Below, one piece after another: positions 1 through 14,600 of a stretch of DNA of 64,000 bases; position 1 is the first letter of the stretch, and each line of letters begins with the position of its first letter. Made by a program: the position numbers and the translations under genes. The notes beneath the pieces are model-generated. The model had not been told where the DNA came from. It ran no database searches and worked only from the letters and a program-made list of their open reading frames with translations. Origin of the DNA: Caprimulgus europaeus. Lineage: Eukaryota; Chordata; Aves; Caprimulgiformes; Caprimulgidae. The stretch covers positions 31,686,037 to 31,750,036 of the forward strand of contig OU015525.1 of assembly GCA_907165065.1 (NCBI GenBank). The letters run 5' to 3'.

Positions 1-3000
1 ATATTTCCCCCACTATTTCTCTTCTAACACAAGCTAGCCTATTATTTTCATTTTAAACAAGGCTGATGATTGTTAACTAATGTATCTGTAATGACTCAAT
101 CATTATATCAACACTTCATTTAACACAAAGTGCTTAAATTAGCAACTACTGTCAAAGAGCCTTCATAACAACTATTTGTACTTTTACCTACTCTGAAAGG
201 CACCTTTCATTAGATCCGTCTAACATTCAAAATCTCTGAAATGGTACTATGGAACCCAGAAAAGAATCTTGCCATTATAGCATAAACACTTATATATTGA
301 TGTTGCATTTTACAGTTTCTATCTATTTCTATTATCTGTAATTTCATGCAAGACATTCGGTGGGCACACTGACGTTCATGTAGGTGGAATACAAATATTT
401 GCTAGACAATTCTTATAGTTTTCAACTGAAATATAAGATTAGTCCTACAGCATTTGCAAGGCATAATAAATTACAGAGATTGAAGTGATTGCATAGTTGG
501 GACAGTAGGGTGAGGCAGGATCTGCACAGACACCCCTGAAGTTATCATTAAACAAGTGTTCATTATCAAGGAGGCTGACAAGTAATTGGAATGGGAAGGA
601 AAATCAAAGTTAAATGCTTCCATATGAACTGACTTTTTAAGGAATTACTTTAGTCGCTTAAGTCTGCCCTTTTGGGCCTCTCAGCTTGGGTCTATTTAGC
701 CACAGGTTAAATTTTGCTTTCTTGAGTAGGAAGTTTTGATTAAATTGGTCTTTTTTTGTGTATCCTGGAAGCTTTAGAACATTTTGCTATGCTTTGCGTG
801 GGCTCATACAACTCATGAGCAAACTGTGAGTGTTTCCTCCAGCACAAACCAATCATAAGGATTAATTAATGGGATTTTACAAAGAGTTTGAGATACTGAG
901 AAGCAGAGAAAACCTATTCAGATAGTTGCTATTGCTCATTGTAACTCAGTAGAAACTCAGTGCCAGTTATTAAATACAGCTTTGAAGTTATCATCCAAAA
1001 CTGTTAGCAAACACTTTCACAGAAAAGAAACATTACAAATAGAACAAAAGGTAAGTATTACTGAGGTTTTAGCAGCTATTCCTTGTTTTGCTGTGACTGC
1101 ACATAGTAGCTAATAGCAGCCATCAAAGCAAACCTGTTGAAAGCATTATACTTTATAAATGTTATCCTATAGGCTTATTCAAAGCCTCAGTAAGAGCTGA
1201 GCATTGTAACTGCATTGAGATAGGGCATTATATAATGCAGTTTTATAAGTAATTTAAAACAACAGAAAATTTTAAAAAACAATATAAGACAACAATTTAT
1301 AACTACCCATCCAAGGCTGTAGCAGTAGCTACTGGCGAAACACTGGACATACATACTCTCTGAAGCCTTTCAGTCTTACTTTTGTTAGTGACTTCCCCTG
1401 CAATTACTTCATTTTTCTCTGCTTTGAGTCCTCGCTCTGCAAAGCAGAGCTTATCGTACATGCTGTAAAGCATGCAAGCAAATGACAGAACTGCTCCCAT
1501 GCATAATGCCAGATGTGGACAAACTGGCTTTCCTGGGGAGAGGAATGCTACAGAGATGCAACCTGGAATTCTTGGAGTAAGCACATGGTAAGTCACTTCT
1601 ATGCTCTCAGCTTGTAAGAGAACACTTACAAGTGTTGAGCCAACACTGGCATAATTTTCTTAAAGTTTAATGCGAATATGTGGACCTACTGTTTTTGTGT
1701 AATTTCTTAGTCAAAAAGCATCACGCTGAAGATGCCCCTTCAATTCTATGCTAGCTGTGGTGCAAGGGAGTTCTGGTTTGGTTTTGCAATGAGGGCTTAA
1801 ATCATGTCAATGTTCTTGGTGGTTCTTGTGTGTCTTTCTAGTTTAGGGTAGTACATAGTTATTGGCTACTAAAGCAAAATGAATACAAGCACCTGTAGAG
1901 TGTCCTGTCAGGACATGAGGGAAAATATGTATTTCCTATATGAAAGGTAGAGCTGTCTAACTGAGAGATGCAAAATCAGAGATGGTTCTACAGATCCTAA
2001 GGCTGACTTGGAGCAGAAACTTTAAATTATTTCAAAAGAGCACCAGAAAATTCTAGAATACTTCTAACATCCACAGAATTAACGTTAGCATCAATTAAAC
2101 TTTGCTGTATACACTGATAAATTATTCAGACACTTAATGGCATTTAAAGTACAATTGTAGAGGTCCCTAGGTTGTAGTTAGAGCTAGTTTAAAATGCAGG
2201 CTCTGAAATGCACTTAAGTGGAGCACTGAAGGGCAATGAAATCTGAAAGGCTAAAACTATGCAAGAGAGCCTGCAGGTAGGCTGCGACGTAAGGAGCAAA
2301 AGGGATGTTGTGTTTTCATACCTCTAGGCAAGATGTTAGCTGTTTACAGAATGGCTTCCCAACTCCTTTTGATTCTAGGAAGAATAATGAACTCTTCCAC
2401 AAGAAGAATTCATGGCCAAGAGTAGATAAAGAGCTATGGAGGGACTTCACTATTTTGGCTACCTCCAAAAAACATGAGTGCCTCAACAGTACAAGGAAAA
2501 GAAGTGGTTTGACTGGAATATACAAAACATATTATATATGTACATTGTAATAAATTGTAAATTGCTGAAATAATTTAATTCACCTTAATGAACATACTGC
2601 CTTGAAATTTAGTATCTGGATTATGCCTTCCCTCCTGCCTGGGAAGTGTAGGGATCTAACATGAGAGAGTAGAGCTCAATGAACCTTTTGCCTGTATATT
2701 TTCTCTGATACAAACACTGAAGTCCCTATTTGCATTGCAGTTTAATGCTAGAATAGCAGATCCTGGCTGAGACTCCTATTTTTATATACTGTAATTATAT
2801 TTTATTCAGATACTCTTTTCTGGTTTACAAAAAATATGTAAAATCTAATGTTAGTCATGCTACTAAAAATTGAATAATTCAGATACATAATTTGGAAAAC
2901 TAAGCTGTGAGACTTCTGAATGGAGAGCTAGTCACTTAAGAATGTGTTTGTTTGTCATTTGGCTGAATCAAACCCAGACAATGTAAGTATCACCAGCTGG

Positions 3001-4588
3001 AAAGTATTGCTCTTAAAAAAAATAAAAATAAAAAAAATAAAACAACTCCAGAGAAGTATATTTGAGTATGCACTGGCCTATATATTGCTACTAAAACAGT
3101 CTAATTAAACCTGTGGAACTAAATATTCATATAGCGTAAGCCTGAAATTTGCAAGAGCATGGAGAAGCCTTCACCGAAGGAGTCCAATTTCTTTTGAAAG
3201 ACAGTGTGTAAAACTCCAGCCAAGTTTTATAATGGCTGGGTGAAACAGTCACAGTAATTGAATCTTTCTCCAGCATAAAAACTAGATGGCTTGTAATCTA
3301 GTATTACTGCATCGGGCCATATGTGCTGGATCATTAAAGGCAGTTAAATTAAACAGATAAGCAGGAAATCCAGACTGGCTTTACAAATCTAAAGTGCAAT
3401 CAGATACTTCCCCAAAGCTAGTATAAGTGGCCCATAGCTCAACAATCTGAACTATGAAAAATGTTTATGCATTTTACTCATAAATTGACCTTCACAGAAT
3501 GCTTGGGACATGGGAATAAAAAGTTTTTGCTTGTAGGTTTGTGATAGTGGGAGAACAAGTATTCTTACTCCATAATAAAGGCATATATTTTCAAGTCTAT
3601 TTTTTAAAAAGCTAAATACATTAAGAAGGAAATAGGGGCCACTATTGAAACAAATAGGGCAGTATGGACATGCAATACTAAAAGCAATGGTAAAAGTACT
3701 AGTTGGGGAGAAAACTGAACTCTTACTTGTCTGGATCTTAAATTCTTGTAAGGGGACCATGCAAAACCTGAATTTGTCACTTGTGAAAATCCAGTCATGC
3801 CTGCCCTATGCAAGGGTTGTCCACAACTTGAACCTTCCACAGCTGGTAACAGCCAGAATATCCATAGTGCTCAATAGCAGAGGAAGGAGGTCCTCCCCAA
3901 GCACAGGTCCTCAGCCAGTCAGGAGCTCTCTAAGGCTTCAAATGCTGATCCTGCATGCAAAAAGTTTCTTCTTAGGAAAGCTGAGGTTCCCAACAGCCTT
4001 TACAGGCTGATGATGGGAATCAGACACGGAGATCAACCTGAAAGGCTGAAATTAGAGCTTGATGAAAAATTGAAATGCTTATTAAAAAATATACATATTT
4101 TGCATTAGCTTAAAATTTTGAAGCTGCTTCTCAGTGGAACAAACTCCCTTCAGCTTCATTTCGAGCCCCATTCTCTTTCTCATCCAACTCTGGAATTAAA
4201 GTCTTGCTTTTTCTCTCTGCAGCCACCAAAAAAAGTCTTCAGAAATTTGAATACTGTTCTTATTTCAGGTCATACCTGCAGTGACAGCCCATAAAGATCT
4301 TTTACCAAATGGCTAAGCAGAGGCTTAAATTCTATTATAGCACAGGGTACTAATGGAAATCAAGAAATATCAGTACTCTATTTTTCAGTGACCTTTCTTA
4401 AAGGATATTAATGGAAGAAAATGATTAATTAGTGGAAAAAAGCACCATTTTTAGCTAATTTAAGGTACATTCAGCCAACAAACATATCTAGGTGATAGTT
4501 ATCCAGAATGCATGTTCTTGTTCAAATAGTCTGCTGAAAGCAGAACAAACCCACTAAATCTGAGCCAAAATACACATTCTGAGGAAGA
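1..4588. other. Intergenic AT-rich DNA, no gene seen
   Basis: No frame on either strand shows a recognisable domain, splice-bounded exon or codon bias. The only open frames are about 60 to 120 codons and of low complexity. There is an A-rich stretch near 3016-3045. This is the distal upstream side of IL7, and I see nothing in it that I can name. Confidence 0.7.
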
Positions 4589-5660
4589 ATCATAGAATCA
4601 TATGGGTTGGAAGAGACCTTAATCTAGTTCCAAACCCCTTGTCATGGTAGGGACACCTTCTACTAGACCAGGTTGCTCAAAGCCTCATCCAACATGGTCT
4701 TAAACACTTCCAGAGAAGGGGCATCCACAACTTCCCTGGGCAACCTGCTCCAGCATCTCACCACCCTCACAGGAAGGAATTTTTTTCTCATAGCTGATCT
4801 AAACCTACCCTCTTCCAGTTTAGAGCCATTTCCCCTTGTTCTGTCACTACCTGCCTTTGTAAAAAGTCCTTCCCCAGCTTTCTTGTAGGCCCCTTCAGGT
4901 ACTGGAAGGCCTCTATAAGACCTCCCTCGAGCCTTCTCTTTTCCAGGCTAAACAGCCCCAACTCTCTCAGCCTGTCCTCACAGGAGAGGTGCTCCAGCCC
5001 TCGGATCATCCTCGTGGCCTCCTCTGGACTTAATTGATTAAGTCCATGTCCTTTTTATGTTGGGGGTCCCAGAACTGGATGTACTGTTCCACGTGGAGTC
5101 TCACAAGAATAGAGCACTCTCACCTTCCTCAACCTGCTGGCCACGCTTCTCTTGATGCAGCCCAGGATACAGTTGGCCTTCTGGGCTGCAAGCGCACATT
5201 GCTGGCTTATGTTGAGCTTCTCATCCATCACCACCTCCAAGTCTTCTCAGAGCTGCTCTTAATCCACTCATTGCCCGGCCTGTATTTGTACTTGGGGTTG
5301 CTCTGACCCAGGTGTAGGACCTTGAACTTTGCCTTGTTGAATTTCATGAGGTTAGCACAGGCCCACCTCTCTAGCCTGTCAAGGTCCCTCTGGATGGCAT
5401 CCCTTCCTTCCAGTGTGTTGACCAAACCACACAGCTTGGTGTCATCAGAAAACTTGCTGAGGGTGCACTCGGTCCCACTGTCTGTGTTGCTGACAAAGAT
5501 GTTAAACTGTGCCAGTCCTAATACCAACCCCTGAGGGACACCACTCATCACTGGTCTCCCCTTGGACACCGAGCCGTTAACTGCAACTCTTTGAGTGTGA
5601 CCATCCAGCCAATTCCTTATTCACCGAGTGGTGCATCTGTCAAGTCTGTGCCACTCCAAT
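4589..5660 (-). mobile_element. CR1 LINE fragment, 5'-truncated, antisense
   Basis: On the minus strand this reads as the 3' kilobase of an avian CR1 non-LTR retrotransposon. The element's 3' end is at the left, where the plus strand starts with atcatagaatcatatgggtt, the reverse complement of the usual CR1 tail. Further right, the minus strand encodes the C-terminal part of the CR1 reverse transcriptase: a GVPQG motif, then FSDDTK in place of the usual FADDTK (the catalytic motif C region), then a conserved stretch with [14 protein letters not shown]. Frameshifts and stops break the frame, so it is not an active copy. The 5' end is lost near 5660, typical of incomplete target-primed reverse transcription. 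The right border is approximate. Confidence 0.95.
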
Positions 5661-8600
5661 TTTTTTCTCTCTTATTTTCCCTGGAAGCAAGCATGCCATT
5701 TTCATACAGTTTGTTGGGTTTAATTTTTTTTATCAAGTTGTATGCACAGGGTAGTATCTACTGATGAAACGCAGTCAGAAGAGCTGTTTGTGTAATTGCA
5801 CTTTCACTGAAGGAGTTAAATCCTCTCCTTCAGCACTCTCTTGCTCTCACACCCACATACTCTTATTCATATGCAGTGTCTTATCTCTTGCTGTCTGGCC
5901 TGTGAATTATGTGTCTGATTCTACGTTTTCTGCCAGTGTTTGCTTATCACTGGTTGGTCATTTTTCACCTCCTGAGATACACAGTCATCACAGTTAACGA
6001 GTTGTACTTCCACGATAGAAAATGAAAAGTAAGCCCCTTCATTTCAGTATTTAACCCTCTCTGTGCTAAAAGAGACTGAGGACTACACTAGACACAACAT
6101 GCTTTGTTTTCTAATTGAGATCAATCTGAAGCTGAAAAATTAGGTAGTGTTTCCTTAGTATTTTGTTACTAAAGTTATTAGAGGCAGCAGCGATCTTGGC
6201 CTCTCTCTATGAAGTACTGGGTCCTACTAGATCACTGTGGGGTTAAATCTGCTCTTTCCTATTACGGTACATAGCAGGCTGAGTGGGGAAGAGACAAATT
6301 AAATGGAGACGCACACAAGTGTGTGTGAATCAGAGAACACTGCAGAGCAGCACATGGTTTCCTAAAAGGACCAAGAGGCACTTAATCAGAGGAACCATGT
6401 GAGGGGCAGCAATTACTTGTTCCCTAAGCCAGGAGAGGCTCAAGCATCTGGCTCCAACACTGCCATTAAGCCACCATATCTCCCCTGACATGCAGTGCAA
6501 AGAATCAGATACTGGTGAAGTGACTGTCTTCCTGGTATTGCTGACAAAAATACTTCAAGGGCATGTGTGAATGGAGGAAAAAACCCAACAGGTTGCTTTT
6601 CAGACTGAATTACTGGCAAAAAAGATACTTGCATTTTAATGAAAATTCTGTTCACAGAACAGAGTGTTCAAGGTATTCAAATACCTATGGGATTACCAAT
6701 AGCATATCTAAAAGGTGTTCATCTGTTTACTGTGACTTTTATTAAGAAATTAGTTGCTGACAAATTTATCACACATCATGTGCACAGATTTTCAATCATC
6801 TTTGTATGTTTCTTTACAGTGCTTTGTTCTTGACAATATCAGAAAAGTCTCTAGGGATGCCCATAATAGTAATACTTATGCAAATTGCTTGGAGCCAACT
6901 GGATGCCACCAGGAAAAAACAAGTTAACACTTTTCTAGTAAAACATCAGTGTTGCTTACAAAGGAAAAAACAGACTTCAAGAATTATCCATTTATGAAAT
7001 GCTGAATCATGGACACAGATATGCCAGAAGCTGCCAGGATATGTTTCCCATCCTGTTTGTTTTTTTCCAGTAGGGTTTAAGGGATCAATAGAAATGAGTA
7101 CTTTGTCCAAATCCCTGACTCTTTGGCTGCAGTCATTAGAAAAAGATTTATCACATGATAACAAACCATGTGATTTAGGAGATTACAGTTTGCCAGCCTT
7201 CTCCCCACAGCAAACCCCTGTCCTTCTGTGGTCTGATGCAGGTAGGACTCCAGCTTCAGAAACCTAGGGCTGTCCAACCCAAACCATGTCCAGCCCAAAA
7301 CACTTGGTATCTGAATGGAGAGGAAGTGCTCGCTGACACCAATAGTGCCGGTCATGGCTTCACCACAATACCAGTAATGCTGCAACCCAGCCAGACCCCA
7401 GGGGCAGTAACCTCACCAAGGGTAGCTCTGGGGAAAAACCCCTCCTTGCCCAGCCAGGGCACTGGCATCCTGCTAACACAGGTGAAGTTGAGCTGATTAG
7501 AGGTGTAGTTAAATGGTCAAGCATCACAACAAAGAGGTCCACTCCTCAGAGAGCTACAGGTTTTAGGGCATATGCTGGAAACCATTGCTCCTTGTTTCTA
7601 GCAGGCACTCAAGAAAGAATGGCACCTATGGCAAGAGCCAGGGAATGCTAGATAAACAACTCTTCTGGAACACCTCCACTTAAAGTTTACTTTTATGGCA
7701 CAAGAGAAAAGAAGGAAAAAGTTGCCTTTCTACAGAATTGAGTTAAATCACAAGTCACTCAGCAGTTTCTTTCCCTGGAGGGCTCTGGTAACAACCAGTA
7801 CATTTGCTGCTGGGAAGTATGAAAGGCAACATATTCCCAAACGATGTTTACAATTCCTGAAATGTCTGTGCTGCCTGTAGTGCTCTATAACCTCTGTGCA
7901 GTCAGTGCTTAAAGTTAATTTTCTTTCATGAGAGCTAGAATTAGTGTGTGAATATTAAGGCAAAGGTTGCCTGGTATGAATTAAAGCCACAAGCAAACAA
8001 CGTTGTAGAAATGAATATGCAAAAATTCATGCTCTTGTCATCTTTTGTAGTGTGCAGCAGTGTAAGTATAAATCTCTTATCTTGTAAGCCTGAAAATGTA
8101 CTGGAAGCTCAATTGAGTAAAACAACTGTTGTAGAGCATGGGACAGTATCTCATACTGCTTCATGACACAGTTGTGTAGCTAAATAGCATTGCTGGTGGG
8201 AGCCTGTTTTGTAGGACAAAAACAAAAGGCTGGGAGCAACCTGCAGACAAGACACCGCAGGTTTTTCTGGACTGACTTCTGCTGCCATCACTCTCCTGAT
8301 CAGAAATTAATTTTTAACTGTACAGAGAGTGTAATGCGTAATGAGGCATGCTCCTGGCAAGCAGACCTACCTTAAAACCTGGGAATCTCAGTGTTGATAA
8401 AGCAAAAGTCTAGACAAAGCTGGCAATTTTAATATGGTTTGAAAGTTTCACAGGGGACAGACACATATATGCTTTCTTTCCCATTCAGGACCTAAGAGCA
8501 TCTCCCATAGTCACAGTAAAGTCCTTATTTTTTCACCTCCTAGCTCTTTCGAGTACAGATAGGCCACTTTTTTAAACAGTTCCTATTTATACTTTGTGAC

Positions 8601-11600
8601 ATCCTGATAAAACAAGATGTTCTATTCTGGTCATATTTGCCAAATACTCAAGAACAACACCCTAAAATTAAAAAAATTTTCATATGACACATTAATTTCC
8701 TGAGCGCCTAAAGATTTTTAGGACATCTTTTAAATAAGTACTCCATTGTCAACTATCATCTTTTGCCATCTGCAATTTTGGAGGATGTGATTGAGTTCCA
8801 GTGCCCTTGAAGAGAAGAAAAAAAAAGCTGTTCTTCTTTAACTCTGGAGACTGAAGCCATTGAAATGACATGGTTCTGTAACACAAGAGCAAATTTCTAT
8901 GATGAATGTCTGGAAAAAACCCCAATATTCACTTTGAATATGTTATAGAATAAGCAAACCTGATTTATTTTACACTTGTTATTTTGACTTCACAAACATC
9001 ATATGTTCAAACATTGGAGCAGCTGGGAAAATAGAAAAAGTAAAAAGAAAACAAAGAAAACAAAGGTGATAGAATTTTCAATTGCACAAAAAATCTGGAG
9101 AAAAGTGGAAACAACCTTTTCCCTATCCCAAAGGTCTGATTCCTGGTGCCTGGGTTTCTGTACCAATTGTGGCCTTTCCAGCTTTGCAAGGAATGCTCAC
9201 ACAGCGAGCCTTTGCCTTCCTCTCCACTCCACAGCAGGGGTGACAGTCATGGTGGGGAGATGGTAACACAGCTCAGGAGGCATCCAGGCTTCCTTAGCCA
9301 TGAGAAAGCCCTACCTTCGCCCCAAGGACACCTCTCCTAGCCAGCACCCCTCTAAAGGGTCCCTCTGTGACTCCACATCAGTTCCCATTGCTGCTAGAAG
9401 ATTCGCAAATGCTTTGCTGGGGCCAGCTAGCAGGATGTCACCTCCAGGAGGTGAGCAAGGGGCAGAAGCTATTCCATGTGAATAAGGCTTAATTTCAGGT
9501 AAAGCTCTCTATGTGCTGCTAAGTAAACAGTCTGGCTTTACGCTGGGCAATTGCTTCCCAGCTCCCTGTGTGACCAGGAATGTGACAGTCCGTTGGGACA
9601 GTGACCCTAGGTCTTTTCCAATGCATGACGGATAAGACAAAAAAGAAACAGAAAGAGAGTACATTTCACTTCCTAGCTGCTGCCAGAAATTCTGATGCAA
9701 GGTAAAAGACCACGTGTGTGTGCATCGATATATAGATACGTATCCTCCACGCTCTAGAGAGCAGTCAGTATCTAGTGTTGCCGGTAATTGCTGTTTCTGT
9801 TGCCTTGCAGGACAAAAGCACCAGAAAGGAGAAGGCAGTGAAGCATAATTTTGGTCTGAGGGATGTAATTACATACTTCCACATCTTTTTTCAAGTCATT
9901 AGTTTTCTAATAAGTTTCATAAGTGCTATAAGTTATGCCAAATCAGCAGCATACAGTTGTGGACACACTCCTCTGAAAAGCAAAAGAAGCTGTTATTCAT
10001 GATCCACTTGATGTGACCAAAATATAAAAAGTAATTGTGAAAAAGGAATTGTGCAAACTGTGCTAAACCAGACTTGTTGCTCCAGAGAACCTTTAAATGG
10101 TCTATCACTTTTCATTACCCAAAATTACCAGGTTAAAATCACAGATTTAATAGGCTATTTTTCAGTAATTAAGCAAATCCTGTCTCAGGCAACCACAGAA
10201 GGTTTTGAAGGCTTCATGACTGCAAATGCTGTGTGTATACTATTCTGCAATTCTATTTCAATCTTTTTCACATAAATTTACTTTTAAGGTTTCCTTTTTT
10301 AAAAAAAATACATCAGGAGTCATAAATACTCTGAAATAACATGAAACTATCTTCCATGTTTCAACTTTCATCTTTCAACTACTCTTAAAAAGAGAGGAGA
10401 AAACTTTTGGCACAACATTTAATTAAAATGTGTCATTAATATTTAAAAACACAAACAGGAAAATACCCTTATCAGATGAAAATCCCACAGGCTATTACAA
10501 CATTATCTGATTCAACAGATATAAAATAGTGTAGTATAAAATTAATTTCATGCTGCCAGATAAATCAGCATGTGTCATACTCACATGTTATTACATATTC
10601 TGTTAGTACAGTTAAGTAAATGTTTGCTTGAAACAAAAGTATATGCTACATTAAAAAAACCTGTATGTGCAAATGCATGTATATACATTATGGTTGCATT
10701 AGTCATAGCTCTATAATAAAAACTGAGCTGAATTTCACATGAAAATCAGGAAATCACTTAACATTCAATACTCTACAAAAGTTATTTCAACCTGCAAACA
10801 TCAGCCCCACAATCAAGAACTCACAGGATAACTTTATATAAGAAATTCAGTTGTCCCATCACTTATTTTCACTTTTTTTAGAATATTTTTCTTAATTTAC
10901 AGTAAGCATCCAAAACAGAGACATCTGTTTCCAAACAAACAGAAGAAATAATTTTATACATCTTTACCAGCTATCACCTTTTGTTATATGCATTAATAAA
11001 GATGGTTTTGTAGCTTAAGATTATTTTCTCTAATCATTAACAAATGTCATCCTACCTAAGATGTTATTCACTAAATATGTACTTCAGAGTTTTCTAGGGA
11101 ATGCTTATTGGGAACTTTATTTAAAACCATACTTTTCAAAAAACTTAATATGTACATCAATTAATTCAAGACTAACAAAGAATATTCCATTTCAGTTTTC
11201 ATTATCTTTTAAAATTCTTTCCTATTAGTCCTCTTTTATTCTTGAATATATTAAAGAAATATACTGAGTCATTATTTATACATTCCAGGATAGCTTGTTT
11301 TCCTTTAACTCCTTTTGGATAAAAGTTTGTTTTTCATATTCAGTGGGTTGGTTTTTTTATATATTATTTTAAGTTTACCCTAATTATTCATTTCAAATTT
11401 TCAGATTATTTGTATTCAGTGTTATTTCCTGTATTCAGTTTTCATACACTTTTATGCCATGCAGTCAAACCCTGCTAATTTTAGAAAGTTTCCGATTGTG
11501 TCAACACCATTTGCAGGTATTGCAGTCCCATTTGTAATCACTATGATCATTATTGGTTTGTACTGTTCCTGTGAAAATTTCTAGAAGACGCCCACATTCT

Positions 11601-14600
11601 CTTGTTCCTGTTCACAGAGGAAAGAGGGGGGCTTTTCTGCTGTAAATCAAGGGTAGTTTTTGAAGAATTCACCAGTTTCAGTGTACAGACAAGATGCGCT
11701 CTTCAACTTTCTTTCAGCCTTACTTTCTGTGGTTCTGTTGAGTTAGCATCTGATTTTATGTAGGTATGTATATACATGTTCTAAAGAATACATACATTTA
11801 TTGGTATTTGGTTATTACTGTCATATGAAGAAGATCCTGAATTTCTCTTCTTTCATATAACTGTATATCTCTGTACTGCAACACAACTGTTTGTTAGTAG
11901 GTTTGTTTCCCTGGAAGGTAAGCCGAGATAAATATTTTGTAATAAATCATCTATTTTTATACACTAATGATGTTTCCCCTATCAAATAATTTGCTTTTGG
12001 TAAACTAACCATATGGGCTCTGAACAGTCAGTTCCTAAATTCTAATTGCTAAAAGGCATTGAATTTACACCATACCCAGGCACCATCATGACATCTATTC
12101 GCAGCAGCATATATTTATTTTCTTTAGGAAACATACAGCTTCAGCTACATATGCTCTTTGTAAATCTGTATAGCCACAGGATTATGTACAGAAAGACATC
12201 TTATTCTAGCAATGGGATACACTGACGGCTATGATGTAAAGCTCCACACAGTAATATTATGAAGAGTTCACTCAAAATTTACATTGTAGTTACACTGGCC
12301 TTCCACTAGATGCCAATATATTACAGCAGATATTATAATGGAGGGCAAATCATACTAACTCAAGAATAAGGGGAATAATATATATTTTTTTTTCACATAT
12401 GATCTTGGCCTGATCTGGATTAAAACTTCTACAGTTTACATTCCATCAGATTTGTACTAGCTGCCAGTCTTTGCCACAGTCATAACTGGAGTCCATTAAG
12501 ACCAAGGGTAATTTAAAGATTCTTTAAATTAAGTCAATCTGGTTCTGTAAATTTAGCAGACACCTAACAAGACGATGCTCTGGAGCATTCTGAACAATCA
12601 TCAACCTGCTTAGCAAGCCTGGTTAGAATTGGCACAGGCAATCATGTTTCCATTCAACCCAAACTTTAGGTACCATTTGAGCTGGTGTGATCACCAGTGT
12701 GCCATGCAAATCATTATGAACTCTATCCATCATACAGATAACCAGCGAATACATGTTTGCCCAGCACTATCTACATGCATCACCACTGAGAGAACCTAAG
12801 ACTTTTTATACTCAGCATGAAATATATTGTGGCAGTAATATATTATAAAATATATAAACTCCTAATTTAAATACAATTCATAACCTATCTTGAGGAGTGC
12901 ACACACATGAAAGAAAGACTTGTGATGCCCCTTAGCTACTTGAAGTCTCCCATTTGTCTTACAAAACCATGGAGCTACCCCATTCTACAAACTGGATTTT
13001 ATTTCTGCTACACAACTGGTGATAAACAGGTTGGGAACTACACTTTCGTTACACACCAACCATTGAAAGCTATAACGCAACCTTTTCGTCGGCTATGACT
13101 GAAGACTTTAAAGAGCATAGTGCACGGCAAAGTCTCCAAAGGACTTCCTTGATGATTAATATGGCTTGGGGATGTTGTGTTGGACCTGTCTAACCACCAG
13201 GACATTAACACTTCACAGCACTCAGCAGTATTCAGCTGCCACGTTCCCAGCCTCTGACTCCTCTTTGACTTCGGCCTAAGCTGCTTTCTTTGGCTGTGAC
13301 ACCGTCCTGCGATGACCAGGCTGTGGCTGCAGCAGGCTTCCCAGTCACCAATGACCAGGAGCAGCCCATCCCCAACGCTACCCACAACAGAAAAGTCACA
13401 GTATGTCAAGTATAGTGAGCTCCCTGCTCCTGGCCATGTGACACATGGAATGCTCTACAGACATCAGAATGTAACAAAACACTTTTAACTTAAATTGCTT
13501 AACGAGTTATATTTAACTCTATTAATTAATTTCACAGAAGAATGCACTGTTTAGTTAGATTTGAAAGTGAGCATGGGAGAGCAAGGCTACCTCCTTCTTT
13601 GTATTCCGCTCATTACCCACCGTGCTGGGTATTTAGGCATTGCAATTTCATTTTTACATTGATTCAGCTCTTTTATTGGGAGTTCACATCTTCCTATGCA
13701 GCAACATTCTCCTTCCCCCTTCAGTTTGATACAGGTTTCATTTAAATTCATTTGAAGGAGAGCTCTGCATAACACCACATGAATACTTTTGTAATAATGA
13801 CTTTTACAACCATGGTGGTTTTGGCTTGCTTTATAAGAAAAGCTTTAACAAAAGAGAAAATCCGCAGTATCGCAATCTATTGTAAGGAAACCCAAGGAAG
13901 CAAGACAAGATACTAACAGGTATCTACTCTGCAAGTTTTCTCTCTCATTGTATAATGTTAGGATGGCTTTTTTATATGAATGTATTTTTCTTGATATAAA
14001 TATGTACCACACTGAGTTTGGGGTTCCTAAATTTCATAGATTAATAACCTATCATACGTTATAACCATTTGCATTTACATTGTGAGTTGTTACAGTACTA
14101 TTTTCTGTACTGTGATTAGATATATATTCATCAGTCTTCGGCCTTGCAAATATTATCTATAACTATTTTTGATATCCAGATATTCACTGAGAACCAGAAA
14201 GCTTTTTGCTTTGTAGACAAACAGCTTACTTAAGATTTTTGAAATGTAATACAGTGATTAATAGAGAGCCTCACAGTATAGAGCAAGAGATTTATGCAGT
14301 ATAATATTGAGAATATTAAATTTGAGATTATGTGCACAGTGAGAAAAATAAATATATAAATAAAAACCCCAAATATTTTAAACTAAAATATTACTTTCAA
14401 ACACCAACAGATAGCTAGCTTATGGGTTAAACTAATTGCAGTAGAGTATTTTATAGTTTCTGTAAATTTGATGTTCTGTGTAAGTACGCCTTTAGTCTTA
14501 GAGAAACAGCCCTGAGGGTACACTTTACTCCATGGGATAACAGATGATTTAATCATACTCCTTCACTACCCTTAAAAGTTGAGTAGGATAGCTTCCTGTC

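Noticed and set aside
5034..5534. Plus-strand open frames over the 4589-5660 CR1
   Set aside because: They are antisense readings of the CR1 reverse-transcriptase remnant.
13038..13409. 123-codon minus-strand open frame
   Set aside because: No domain, no family resemblance I can name, no flanking splice or promoter context. Within the range expected by chance in 64 kb.
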